From positions 5,706,001 to 5,770,000 of the forward strand of contig CAUJGJ010000397.1 in NCBI GenBank assembly GCA_963170055.1: a stretch of 64,000 bases of DNA. The letters run 5' to 3'. Made by a program: the position numbers and the translations under genes. The DNA is from Halisarca cf. caerulea. Lineage: Eukaryota > Porifera > Demospongiae > Chondrillida > Halisarcidae. Below are positions 45,660-56,879 of the stretch, one piece after another. The notes below the pieces were generated by a model, which was given only the letters and a program-made list of their open reading frames with translations, made no database searches and was not told where the DNA came from. How positions within the stretch are numbered: the first letter of the stretch is position 1; the number at the start of each line of letters is the position of its first letter.

Positions 45660-45667
45660 GTGCGTGT
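45204..45667. repeat. GT/CA microsatellite cluster
   Basis: GT tracts at about 45204-45317, 45343-45475 and 45597-45667, with occasional A and C variants. The segment between the second and third (45478-45552) resembles, inverted, the unique segments between CA tracts at 16700 and 17810. Confidence 0.95.
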
Positions 45668-46033
45668 AAAGGCATTTCTTATGTTACACTCTTTCTCTCT
45701 CTCTAGAATACAAATAAGCCTTAGGAAGAAATTCAACTGACATGTGGTAGGTACAATTGCTATTGATTGTTTTATGACAGATTCATTTATTATAAAGCAA
45801 CGTTAGCTCCACAAGGAATGATGATGAAGAAAGCAAGAGAGGAGGATCCTGTCTCCAATGAGACCTCCTTGTCCTCCACCTCGTGCCTGTGTATACCCTT
45901 GTATTCCCCAAGTTAGTACTGTACATACACCACACATACTGGTGAAATGTCATTATGTTTCTTCTTTTCCCCATGTAGGAAGCAGTAAGCAAAACAGCAG
46001 CTGCACTATAGGCTTACTATAAACTGTATCCTT

Positions 46034-46042
46034 AACAGTTCA
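46034..46042. other. 9-bp target site duplication, left
   Basis: aacagttca precedes TAGTCTCG and is repeated exactly at 49102-49110 after GAGACTA. The surrounding DNA is not a tandem repeat, so this pair is the clean proof of 9-bp duplications for the family. Confidence 0.9.
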
Positions 46043-46146
46043 TAGTCTCGCTAGCCAGACCGCTACCTCGCCTCCATATTTTATTTGATTACGTCATCGG
46101 TCGGCGAGGTAGGGTCTGGTGAATATCCTATACCGTTTTTGTTCTG
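46043..46146 (+). repeat. Left TIR with inner inverted repeat and CREB-like motif
   Basis: The inner arms 46055-46072 (ccagaccgctacctcgcc) and 46103-46119 (ggcgaggtagggtctgg) pair with a one-base bulge. The loop contains TTACGTCAT (46089-46097). The layout matches that of 8788-8895 although the arm sequences differ. Confidence 0.88.
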
Positions 46147-46267
46147 GGGGCGGGACCAATTAGTCACTTCCGCTGGTGATTACCGCGTAGGAACGTTGTC
46201 GGCGCGCAAGTGTGACAACACATATCGTACGTAGATGTCCGCTGTGACCTGAGCGCTGGCGCAAGCG

Positions 46268-47964
46268 ATGGATATCGAGAGTATAGACCATAAAGAGGCT
46301 CTGAAGGTTATTCTACCATCATGTGGGATCATCCAACTGAAGAACAAGCAAGAAGAAGCGATTCTGACGTTTTTAAGTGGCAAGGACACCTTTGTTTCGC
46401 TTCCTACAGGGTATGGAAAGTCAGTGATATTCGGCATTTTACCACTACTCTTTGATCAAATTTTAGGTGAGTATAATAGCATAGATACTAGTTCTAGTAG
46501 CCATGGTAATAGCCCGTAAGTGAAGCGGTTTACTGTATAGTATAAAATATGTTTAAGGGGGATGCTGCTAAGGAAGGAAATGGGTTTACTAGGCCATATG
46601 AATTAGCAAGAGAATGAACCAACTTACCAGGGCTACAATGCAAAATGTATTTGACTTTGCTATGTAAGGAAGCCTAGCAAGTTGAAATTAAATGGGTGTT
46701 ATCCATAGCTTTTTTGCCAACCACAGGCACAAGAGGCAGCATTGTAGTTTGTGTTAGCCCGCTCACCGCCCTTATGATGGACCAGAGGAGCAGATTCATA
46801 GAGATGGGTATCTCCACTGAATTCATTGCAGAGCAGAGTGAAGAAGAAGCAGTTAAGAAAGTGTTGAACGGAGAGATTCAACTAGTCTACATCAGCCCAG
46901 AAAGGCTAATTGGGAATGCAAAGTATCGGGCCATGTTTCTTTCACCAATCTATAAAGAAAAACTTGTGGCATTTGTCGTAGATGAAGCACATTGTGTTAA
47001 GACATGGTGAGCAGCTTGTTGCAGACAACTGATTGATTTATGTGGATGTGACAGCATGCGGTATTGTACATTTGCTTGAATGTTTAACTAGTACTGCATA
47101 TTATACACTGAGCCACATGCAATAGCATTGTGTTCCACCTGCCCGTGTAGGGGGGATGAATTCAGAGTAGCATTTGCTCAGATTGGCGAGCTACGCAGCA
47201 TGCTGTCAGACAATGTGAAAGTTCTTGCCACGACAGCTACTGCAACAGTGTCAACCCTGAAGGCTGTCAAAGAAAGACTGGCTATGCACGATCCAGTGGT
47301 TGTGTCCCTCCCACCTGACAAGGGAAATTTACAATACACAGTTGTGTCAAAGCCCGAGTTTAAAAAGGAATTGCGGACTCTGACTACAGAGTTAATAGAG
47401 AAATGTACAACTTTCCCAAAGACTCTCGTCTTCTGTCAAACGTACACTGAGTGTGCCACATTGTACCAATTAGTAAAAACTGACATGGGGGCACAATTCA
47501 CAGAGCCAGCTGGATGTCCCAATTATCTTCATCAGTTTAGAATGGCAGACATGTATCACCGAGCCATGCCTGTGGACTTGAAGGAGAAGGTCCTCCAATC
47601 CTTTATTACTATTTGTAGTAATTTGCGGCTGATTTTTGCCACAAGTGCGTTTGGTTTGGGCATTGACTGCCCTAACATCAGAAGGGTATACCACTGGGGA
47701 CCACCAAATGACTTAGACACCTATGTCCAGGAAAGTGGAAGAGCGGGAAGAGATGGTCAACAGAGTGAGGCTATACTGCTCTATGGCAGAATGAGGGAGC
47801 ATACAAGCGACAAGATGCAACAATATGCTATAACACAGAAATGTAGAAGAGTTACTTTATTCAAGGACTTTTTGTTAGGGGAACAAGTTGACAGCATCTC
47901 ACCAGGATGCAAATGTTGTGATGTATGCACAATTTCATGCCAGTGTATTTCATGTAAACAGTAA
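46268..47964 (+). CDS. RecQ-like DNA helicase, three exons
   Basis: Exons 46268-46466, 46727-47006 and 47151-47964 with GT-AG introns, all in phase. Exon 1 carries LPTGYGKSVIF (Walker A), exon 2 VCVSPLTALMMDQ and FVVDEAHCVKTW (DEAH), exon 3 GDEFRVAF, TTATATV, FGLGIDCPNI, QESGRAGRDGQ (motif VI, canonical) and a zinc-binding end (CRRVTLF...CKCCDVC). The second intron splits the same Trp codon as the single intron of the helicase at 9279-10689. The length of about 430 residues is that of a minimal RecQ core without RQC or HRDC domains. The start ATG at 46268 lies about 120 bp inside the TIR. No stop or indel is seen. Unwinding at transposon ends is inferred from context. Confidence 0.9.
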
Positions 47965-48153
47965 TAATTATGTGATAAGTATAATATTGTGCAAAATCAG
48001 ACTCTGAGAAATAATTCAAATGATAATGGTAAAATGGATGCTAATGAGGGGCATACTTGCTGTACTGATTTGTAAGCCATGTAGTGGTGCTGTTAATGTT
48101 AAGTGACTCTAAGTACGAGCTACAGAAAGAGAATGCTCTGTGCCTCCTTCCAG

Positions 48154-48866
48154 CTATGTTGTTGAAGACTTTTGCTTCCTCAAGACATGCAACCACTTCG
48201 TGCAAATCCACACCGTGTTCCGGTAACTACCTCTCACTAATTGCTTTACACTACATGACGTAGTAGGAGATTTCAAATAGTATGTTTTCGGCACATTGTA
48301 TCCAACAACCACCTGCAAATGTGTGTGGACACCAAAAGAGGACATTATGAAAGAGAGAAATTGTGCTATGATATAATCATTAAATTTTCCGTATTGAATC
48401 CATCACAACTTACAGCACAAGGAGGCGATTCATGTTCTGGATTCTCCTCAATTATTTGTGCTGACTCCTGCACACGACGAACAAATGGACTGCTAAAAAG
48501 TGGAGCAAGACGTCTTCGGTTGGGTGTGCTGGTAGGGACAGAAGTAGAACGTTTGACCGATCCGGGCATCTGGAGCGATTGGCGTGAAACTAGGCAATCC
48601 GCTCGGCTGCTAATCACGTTGTCCAGGTCTTGTAAGGATCTCTGCAGTGTCTCCAGCCTCTCCAAATCACACACGCATTGATAACATAGCAGTGCATCGG
48701 AACGTCCTGTTTCCTCGAATTCCCCAACCCCCTTCCCTCGTCGCCGCTGCAGAACACTCGCCAAACGAGACCTGGCATCAGCGCAAGCATCTCTATGCAA
48801 AAGCCTTCTCTTCTTTTTCTGTGTTGTACTGCTTATATCCGCTCGACAAAAGCAGCACCGCTCCAT
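48154..48866 (-). CDS. Truncated DUF6589-type transposase: N-terminal CxxC-CxxC domain and second exon only
   Basis: Exon 1 (48866-about 48414) starts MERCCFCRAD and has a second Cys pair LCYQCVCD, then a basic Ser/Pro-rich linker, ending at a GTAAGT donor after ESPPCA. Exon 2 (48312-48154) reads VVVGYNVPKTYYLKSP and SVKQLVRGSYRNTVWI. This aligns with the second exon of the larger element (VVGYSKGERLYSMTPS, MKGIARKHPMSFARA). The frame then ends at a TAG after LRKQKSSTT and the catalytic part is absent. Either a stable short DNA-binding protein is made or this is a deletion remnant. It starts about 130 bp inside the right TIR. Confidence 0.7.
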
Positions 48867-48997
48867 GCTACGGCTCCGTTTCTACAGCCAGAAAGTTCCC
48901 ACGTCGCTCGTGCTCTTCGTTCGAAACGCGTTTATGCTATGAATAATATTATTTCCATGGCAACTACATATTAATGAGCCACCAAGTTCCGGTGGCT

Positions 48998-49101
48998 CAG
49001 AACAAAAACGGTATAGGGTATTCACCAGACCCTACCTCGCCGACCGATGACGTAATCAAATAAAATATGGAGGCGAGGTAGCGGTCTGGCTAGCGAGACT
49101 A
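48998..49101 (-). repeat. Right TIR of the smaller RecQ element
   Basis: Inverted counterpart of 46043-46146 with the same inner arms and central ACGTCA-type motif, followed by the 9-bp repeat aacagttca. Confidence 0.9.
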
Positions 49102-49110
49102 AACAGTTCA

Positions 49111-50130
49111 TTATTTACTGTTTTAATAATAATATATTTATTGTATAGTTATGTGCATATAATTATATGCATCAAATATTTATCACTTCAATTTGTAATA
49201 ATTATAATGAAACATGTCACATTACTGCTTACAATACGAATTAAACATAATACAACAATTAAAATATAATTCAATAGTCAATGTACTACAAATGCACACA
49301 AACATTCATCATATTTAAGTTAGAATCTTCATTTCAATGCACATTCACGGTCCGTGGATCTTTCGGCCATTCGATTTTGCAATAATTAGAAATTACGAAG
49401 TTACCGTTACAGATCAGTTTGGTTTTCAATTGGAATCAGAAAGTGTTACAATTGCGCATCTCACCCAAAGGCGCACGAGTGTTCATTTTTGGAACTCACC
49501 CGGCCGCGAAGCGCTTATACTGTATGCTTATACGCCTTGACAACAGTCACTCTGGACCTGTCCACGCTTCCAGTTTTATTGGAAAGGAAAAGGAATCTTT
49601 CCACTTCTCCTATGTACAAGGAATGAAGGCGACACTTGTTCCGTGAAGCAAGGTCTGGCTACAAGTAAGGCCATGCAAGAATCGAGGAATCAGAGCGTAG
49701 CCCACCCCTACATACAGAGCTCTGATTGGAGGATATCCTTCGCACAACCTACATTTGGCGACCGCTAGCTAGCAGGCATGTACAAGTGTGCGGAATGCTG
49801 TTATTTGCTGAACAATATGTGTCGATGCTTGCCTGTATGATCATGTGCTTGGGTGTAAGTGTGTGTGTGTGTGTGTGTGTGTGTGCATTTGTGTGTGGTA
49901 GACCAGGTGGCTTGAAGGACATAGGTGGGAAAGATGTAGCATAGCTATGTCTAAGCAGTTCCATTGATGTATTTTGATTACACCCATTGTTACATGTCAA
50001 CAGTGTTTCCGAGTCTGTCTTTCAGTACATCTGGTTTAGTAATGCTGGGTTTATCAAGCTAGTTTGCCTAGGAGTGTAGACAGTGACTATGTGATGTATA
50101 GCAAACTAGTGCAGTTTAATGCCCCATCCA
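49111..50130. other. No supportable gene; short GT tract
   Basis: AT-rich to about 49330, then mixed composition. A GT microsatellite lies at about 49858-49895. Short open frames (49337-49646) have no motif that I recognise. Confidence 0.35.
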
Positions 50131-50149
50131 TGTAATGTCCCCTTTATCC

Positions 50150-50600
50150 TACCTCCATTCAATGTATGTACATGTCAGTACACATTTGAGGTACACATTT
50201 GCACACACATTCAATGTACTGTACATGTCGGCACACACCATCAATGTACACATCTGCACACATTCTATGTACATGTCAGTACACATGTTCAATGTACATA
50301 TGAGTATACACACTCATTGTATGTACATGTCAGCACACATTCAATGCACTTGTCAGCATACACATGAGATGTACATGTTTATATGTACATTCAGCATACA
50401 TTCCATGTATGTGCATACATGGAATGTCAGTACACACACTCAATCTATACGTATGTCAGCACACACATTCCATGTACGTACATCTCAGTACACTTTCTAT
50501 GTTCATGTCAATACACACATGAATGACATGTCACTACACAGGTTCAGTGCATGTCAGTACACACGTGTGGTACATGTCAGTGCACATGCATACATGTTAA
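50150..50600. repeat. Degenerate minisatellite (acatgtcagtacacac...ttcaatgt)
   Basis: Around 15 imperfect copies of a unit of roughly 27-32 bp built from catgtcagtacacacattca and atgta. The plus-strand frames through it are by-products. Confidence 0.8.
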
Positions 50601-50639
50601 TTTGCACAATTCTTTTGCTACGTACATTCTCCATTATGC

Positions 50640-52100
50640 TATTTACTATCATATTCTATTTTTGATCAGGTATATAGCCTTTGCCAGTGCACCTGTAATA
50701 TGCAGTGCTATCAACTGCCTTGTGCTTCAATTTCAACAAGATAGGATATTTTCTGGCTTTGTACGAGTATCTTGCAATGTAAAATGGTCCTTTGCTTGGA
50801 TTTGTGGTGTTTGGAATTGAGGGAAAAGGCTCGGCAGTGGCTCTTTTACTCGTACATTCGTAATTCTCTATTATTGTTGTCAGTATTGCTGTAACAGTTA
50901 CTGTGATGCTTGTTATAGTTGCTGCTTTAAATTATTTTTTTCTTTGCTTATTTTATTGAATGGTGTGTCCTGGTTTGAAGTTTTTACAATTTGTTCACAT
51001 TGTCAAAGTTATTTTGTTAATAATGGAGGGCATGTCTCGCCATATTATGATAACAGGAAATAGCTCCACAGTTAATTACTGCATATTATTGCGACCTTAT
51101 GCTATATGCAGTACATATATACACTGCTATATTATATAATTATATAATACTGCTAACCCCACCTGCTCAATGTATGTAGCATGTATAAGCTATAACATAC
51201 ATATTATATGGCATTGTGCATCCTGTATACAGTGAAACCTCTTAAATTATAACAAACTCCCCTAATAGTGGAAACCTCTCTATAACAGACTGCTTTTGAG
51301 GGTCCAAACAGATTGCTATACATGTAAAATAACCTCTGAATAGTAGAAACCTCTGTATAGCAAACTGTTTTTCAGGTCCCAAAGAGTGTGTTGTAGAGAG
51401 GTTCCACTGCATATTTATAGCGTGTACATCTATATTTGTACACCTTAAGATTTCTTACTGATCTGTACGTAGCATGTATAATGTAGAACACTAGCGCACA
51501 TCCAGATACATTGTATATATTATACATGTTAGTATAATAAGCACATGCACTCATTATGCACGTCGGTGTATGCATATGTGGGTGTCCATGCTAAAAAGGG
51601 GATTTGTGTATTTTTGGCCAAAATTGAGATTTCGCAGGTGGTGCATAATCTGTACGAGACACATGGTGGTCCAGTATGAGGACCCATTTCCATTCCTACT
51701 GCGAGATATTGAACTTGGAATTCACCTTATGAATATTCAATAGCGATAATTAGAATATTCATAAGGCTATTAATCATATTCATAATAATTTAATCATATT
51801 CATAGGTATGCAAATGTTGTCATACGTTAATACATTATGCATAAGCAGTTCTTGGATATCTTTATTTTCACAACATCTACATTATTTTGTTTTAAAACAT
51901 GTTTTGTAGCAAATTAAAGCGTGAAAAGTTATCATGATGAGCAAAAATAAATAATTGCTGATAAAAACGGGAGTCCAAGTGAGAAACTGGTGTTATAATA
52001 GCAATGGGTCAGTCATTTCACTGTCAAGACCAACTCTCATCATGCACCAATCCCACTGCGTTTGGACATGCATGCACTGAATATCACCAATACCGCCTTC
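50640..52100. other. Non-coding AT-rich region with one MITE
   Basis: Apart from the MITE at 51231-51412 and a short inverted pair (ttatgaatattc/gaatattcataa, about 51727-51762), I see nothing supportable. Confidence 0.4.
51231..51412. mobile_element. pogo/Tigger-like MITE
   Basis: Starts acagtgaaacctcttaaatt and ends with the complement form agaggttccactgca, with internal blocks shared with 13799-13976 (accctctgaatagt-like, gtttttcaggtccc). Non-coding. Confidence 0.65.
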
Positions 52101-52107
52101 CATAGAG

Positions 52108-52905
52108 TCATAAGTTCATGGATGGTGAATCAGTGAATGACGATTCATTATGCCTGGGCCGCTTGCATGAGCTAGGGATCCTTGCTACATCATTGTCAAC
52201 AGCTGTACGGAGATCCTCAACACGCCTCTTACCAACAGTGTGAACAAATGCAAAAGTCTTCTTACACACTGGTAATCCATGAACATAGTACCTGGTATGA
52301 GAATGCAACGTTTCAGTCTTCCCTTGATAGTCAGCAGGCTTGTCATCAGGATGGGTCCTCTCGGTATGGATTTATGCCATGATAACCAGATATAATTCAG
52401 AATGTGACAGCTGCATTAACAGTGTTCTTACTAATGAGGTTCTATTGTAGTTGTTCCTAGCTTGTGAGATGGTAGATAGAGACAGCTGACTGAAACAAGG
52501 TGTCTTCTTGGGACCCAGACTACGTATACAGCAAGATTCTCTAAATACCTGGATGGTCGCCTCTTCCTTCTTGTCTTCGAAGCTGCTGTCGACTGCTACG
52601 CTATCACAGCCCTCTGCTACAGACTGTACAGTCACTACTCTGCCGAATGAGTCGTTTTCCGACGATCCTTGATGGCTAAGGGCACTCTCCTGTTGAATCA
52701 TGGCACGATCGATCTCGGGATCTTCTTCTGCAGACTTTGGTTGGCCAGAACAGACTGAAAAAGAGTCCCAAACATTGTCTTCGTCTTCTGATTGGCTTTC
52801 GTCCTGGTCAGAGACACGGAATTCCACATTATAATCTTCTTCGGCGAGCCTAAACTCTTCTTCGAGTCTTTCCTGCGCTTCGTCCGAACAAAATCGCTGC
52901 CGCTC
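52108..52905 (-). pseudogene. Transposon-type ORF remnant of unknown family
   Basis: After an AG at about 52907, the minus-strand frame reads AERQRFCSDEAQERLEEEF, an acidic Ser/Gln-rich part and QLSLSTISQARNN. It then meets a TAA or stop at 52372-52374 and continues in the same frame with YYVHGLPVCKKTFAFVHTVG and KRRVEDLRTAV to 52108. The 'G-x-x-VCKKTF...GKRR' pattern is one I remember from repeated transposon-like genes in cnidarians and sponges, usually upstream of a DDE domain that is not visible here. One nonsense change and no catalytic domain: a remnant. Confidence 0.5.
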
Positions 52906-53435
52906 AGCCCTGTGTCACAGGAAATAGGCCAAGTGTAGTATCAATCGAAAGCTCTTACAGCCAGGAACAAAGTGTACGTACTTGCAGAGCCCTCGCACGC
53001 ATTATTTCCGGAGACCGACAACATTATTCTTACGAACACGTTATTTCCGTTTCCTGAAATATTTGCGCAACTACACGAATCCCCTTTTTAGCTTGGACGC
53101 CCACATATATAATATGTACATGTCGTACACGCATCCAAAACATGTCAGTAGATACAGATCGATGATCAATGCATGACTGTACATTTGATTATATGATTAT
53201 ATCATAGATCATATAATATTGATCGATGATCAATGCATGTATGTTTGATTTTAACAGTATGTAGTGCTATTGTACTTGCTATAAAAATGCATGTACGTAC
53301 ATATATACATGTCAGCACACACATCCAATACATGTCAGTACAGATCGATGATCAATACATGCATGTATGTACATAAACAACACAACAAACAACAATAACA
53401 GTTTAAACATATTCAATGTTCAGTGGAACTGGTAT

Positions 53436-53442
53436 AACCCTA

Positions 53443-53481
<39 letters not shown>

Positions 53482-53514
53482 GCCATAACCCTAACCCTTA
53501 TATATAACCCTAAT
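53436..53514 (-). repeat. Interstitial telomere-like repeat (CCCTAA)n
   Basis: About ten CCCTAA units, some with an extra A or with TAGCC. Same motif as 667-709 on the other strand. Fits a metazoan TTAGGG telomere relic. Confidence 0.9.
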
Positions 53515-54039
53515 TCTTGCTAGTTTAATTATATAATTTGCAATGTAACCCTGTATAAATATATTATATGTAACAATTGAACTTATATAATATAATTATA
53601 GGTACCTGGGTAGTACATACCCCTGGATATAATAGTATACTCCTCATACGTATTCTGTCTCTGCGTATATACCTCATGTACATAAACCAACCCTGATATA
53701 ATTAATGTACTAGGTATGTACGTCTTATGTATCATAATGAGTATATATACTAATTTTGTCGATGTCCCGGCCCCTTAAATTTGAGGTATTTATTTAAAAG
53801 CATGCAATTAAGTTCCGATCCTCTGTAAACATACTGGGGCCCCGGTGGAGATGTACAGCATTGTTTGTGTATAGCCATGCATGCATATGCACACATGTCC
53901 ATATACAAGTGTCATTAATTATATAAAAGAACATTAATAGCTATATAGGATCAATGTATGTATAATAATGTACCTTTTATCTGCGGTGTAAATGCAAGAT
54001 TAGTACACAATGCATGCATATGTACATCGAAGTGAATTG

Positions 54040-54197
<158 letters not shown>

Positions 54198-54478
54198 TAG
54201 GCCTTACATGTGTCATAATTATAATTATTGCAATCATTAATTTTAACCATGTCATTGTACATCATGATTATAATAAAAGCAAAAATAATAAAGTAAAGAA
54301 AAAGCTGGATACATAAGATGTGATCTTGTCCATTACTACTAACAATAACCATTAATTGTAAGACTTAAAGAGTATTACAGCAATGCTGTTATAGTAACAG
54401 TAGAATAGTTCTGTAAATGTCACACTTGTCAAGATTTCATTCTGATGCGCTCACTGTACTTGATAGCCTTTGATTGAT

Positions 54479-54765
54479 TTAAATGAAATACATTAAAGCT
54501 TCTCTAAATAAAGTAGAATCATTGTTTGCCAGGCGGTGAAACATGGGATCAAAGGAAGGATACTTTTCAGTAAATATAATCTCCCGCATTTGCTGCAATG
54601 TTGTTGCTCCATTCAATGGATCTTTTCCAAAGTTAGAGTCCATCTGTAAACGACCTCCAGAAGATGTAAACTCGGCAACAGCATCTGATGGCAAGGGTAC
54701 CAGTGAAGATTCCACCATAGATGTTTGGTTAGCTGCAGTTGCCTTCTGATTCGGGATCCCATGCC
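54479..54765 (-). CDS. Possible last exon of an unrecognised gene
   Basis: After an AG (about 54763), the minus-strand frame reads MVESSLVPLPSDAVAEF, FGKDPLNGATTLQQMREI and FHRLANNDSTLFREAL, ending at 54479. The composition is protein-like, but no domain is recognised and no upstream exon was found. It could be a transposon C-terminus. Confidence 0.25.
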
Positions 54766-54940
54766 CTGGGTGTATATATATACGTATATATATTATAGCA
54801 TTAATACATGTAGTGTTGAAACAATATTAATTGACATTGAAATTTGGTACAGAGCTATATACTGGGTAAGATTGGTGAGTGCAGACATTTACATTGACTG
54901 ACAGTATATTCCTAAATAAATACTGTATATCTTCTAATGA

Positions 54941-55002
54941 GGGGCTGCCACAGGCAGCCCCTATATTGTTTTCATTTGGACTTCCGGTGTGTAACGCTCG
55001 TC

Positions 55003-55047
<45 letters not shown>

Positions 55048-55303
55048 GGATTTGAAGAAAAGTCTTATAATGGAGAATTTATATAATAGTAATAGAGAAG
55101 TATGAATTTATACAGGAATGAGTTATAGGAATTGTTTTGAAAACAATTGCCAAATATGGCAATTGTTTTCAAAACAATCGTTCAGTTACAATAAACAGTA
55201 TGTTCTATGAATGTTCAGCTGTGCACTTACACTCCAATGCTTTACAAGTGATTCGAGTGCGTGGGGCGGCAGCCCCCACGAGTTTTTAACTCAAATTACT
55301 TGT
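54941..55303. repeat. Hairpin repeat family A, compact copy 1
   Basis: Three hairpins: left ggggctgccacaggcagccc, centre ttgttttgaaaacaattgcc paired with its complement around 55127-55174, and right caagtgattcgagt...aactcaaattacttg with ggggcggcagcccc inside. A TA tract lies between the left and central hairpins. It is nearly the same as 63029-63379, and 19966-21030 is a broken third copy. Non-coding; it could be a foldback or hairpin-ended mobile element. Confidence 0.8.
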
Positions 55304-56879
55304 TTTTCATATAAGAAGAGTTCCGAGAAATTTCACAATATAGAAATCAAATCACTGTTTTGAAATTCCCAAAAGTGATGATAAATATAGGTTCTGAAGA
55401 TATTAACGAATAATTAGAGACACAAAAATATAGGGTTTTAATAAGGGCATATGTTACAATGGCCGGTTGCAATCTGCACGGTGTGATCCTAGGACACCAC
55501 GTTCGTAACGAGTCTTGGGAACCCATGCAATGTTACAGATATATGGTTACTCTTAATCGAGAAAATAGTAAGAAATGCTACATATAGCTATAGTTATTGC
55601 TTTATTAAATATGACCATGGAGTAGACAGGTATTTTTGTTCGTTATCAGCTCGTAGCCTACCTACATATATAGCCATAAGCTTATATCTCCAATTTTGCT
55701 AAGGAGAACGTTTGGTTTAGTGTTTTGGTCAGAAAAAGAGAACATTTCCGCATTGATGTGTGACCTGCCGAACTAGTAAGTTGCGACATTGGCCCAGAAA
55801 TTTCCATGTAGGTCGGCCAACGCCTGTTCAAAGGCATACTAAAACAAGGTCAAAGTTTAACCAACGTTTGAAGAGTACAGAAAGACTTCCTAAAGGCACA
55901 ACAGAGCAAAGTTGCGCTACATAATTATACTATGTAATTACGATATTCTCTGTTACTGTATGTCAGGAAATTTTTGTGGCTAATAAATTTTGTGGTTTTC
56001 ATGGTTCAAAAGGATCCATGAAATTATTCATCTGCTAAATTTAATGAAAAAATGGCTGCTGACGGGATCGTGCATCGCTTTTACTTATAGAAATTGTTTG
56101 CATGCAAAAATCGATCGCATACAATGTACATTGCTTAAATTGTTAGTTTACCTTTCTTTGGATTCCCTTTTTAACCTTTAGGAACGTAGCTACATTTGTA
56201 TCTTCACCAATAGTCTTCAAGCTTCTGCAACGCCGACGAATAACCGCTAAGAGGACTACATTCCACCTGCTAGATCTTACTGGTTCACTCTTGACAGATT
56301 GAAATACTAACTACACCTATAGGATAAATGAAGAAAGACACAATTTCGTTCATTGGGAGAGGCAAACGCTTAGAAAACAATAAAAGACCTTTTGTTGCAT
56401 TATCTGCAGGCAGAGCCTGCACATTTATTTATCCACGAAAATTTAAGACCCCAAAAATGAGGCGAGCCGCAAAATTTTTGTACCTCAAAAATTTCCTGAC
56501 GTACGGTATTACGCAGAATAATTGCGCACGGTAATACGTACGTAATACACGCACATTGCGGATCGTAATGTAAACTTTTTTTTGATCCCAACCATAGGCT
56601 ATACACTGTGAATTAATGCTCATTAAGTACACTGTTAAAATAAGCCCTCTTCTAGACACCTCAGGATATCATGAAGAACTTAGAGGGGTTCAACTGTTTG
56701 TGTATGTAATGCATAATTGTGTTTTTAGTACATACACAAATAACATTATATACATGTTAATAGGGTAGTGAGGCATTGGTTCAGAATTATTATTTACTAA
56801 CATTGCATTGACATCAACTAATTTCTGACCACACACATCATGTATGCTTGGGTGTTCGTTACTGCATGGAATAGCTCAC
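55304..56879. other. No supportable gene
   Basis: Only short open frames without recognisable domains. It may contain 3' exons or the 3' UTR of the integrase gene, whose last recognised exon ends at 56880. Confidence 0.35.

Larger units (their letters stand above)
46043..49101 (+). mobile_element. RecQ-type TIR transposon, second family member, 3059 bp
   Basis: TIRs of 104 bp (46043-46146, 48998-49101) begin TAGTCTCGCTAGCC, with one difference that I can see. The flanks show an exact 9-bp duplication aacagttca (46034-46042, 49102-49110) in non-repetitive DNA. Inside are an intact-looking three-exon RecQ-like helicase (plus) and, convergent from the right end, only the first two exons of a protein like the transposase of 8788-15664. 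The helicase orientation relative to the transposase exons is opposite to that in the larger element. I infer an internally deleted and rearranged derivative that would need transposase from a full copy. Confidence 0.88.

Noticed and set aside
50135..50665. 176-residue His/Thr/Met-rich frame
   Set aside because: Lies on a degenerate minisatellite and has no domain or splice support.
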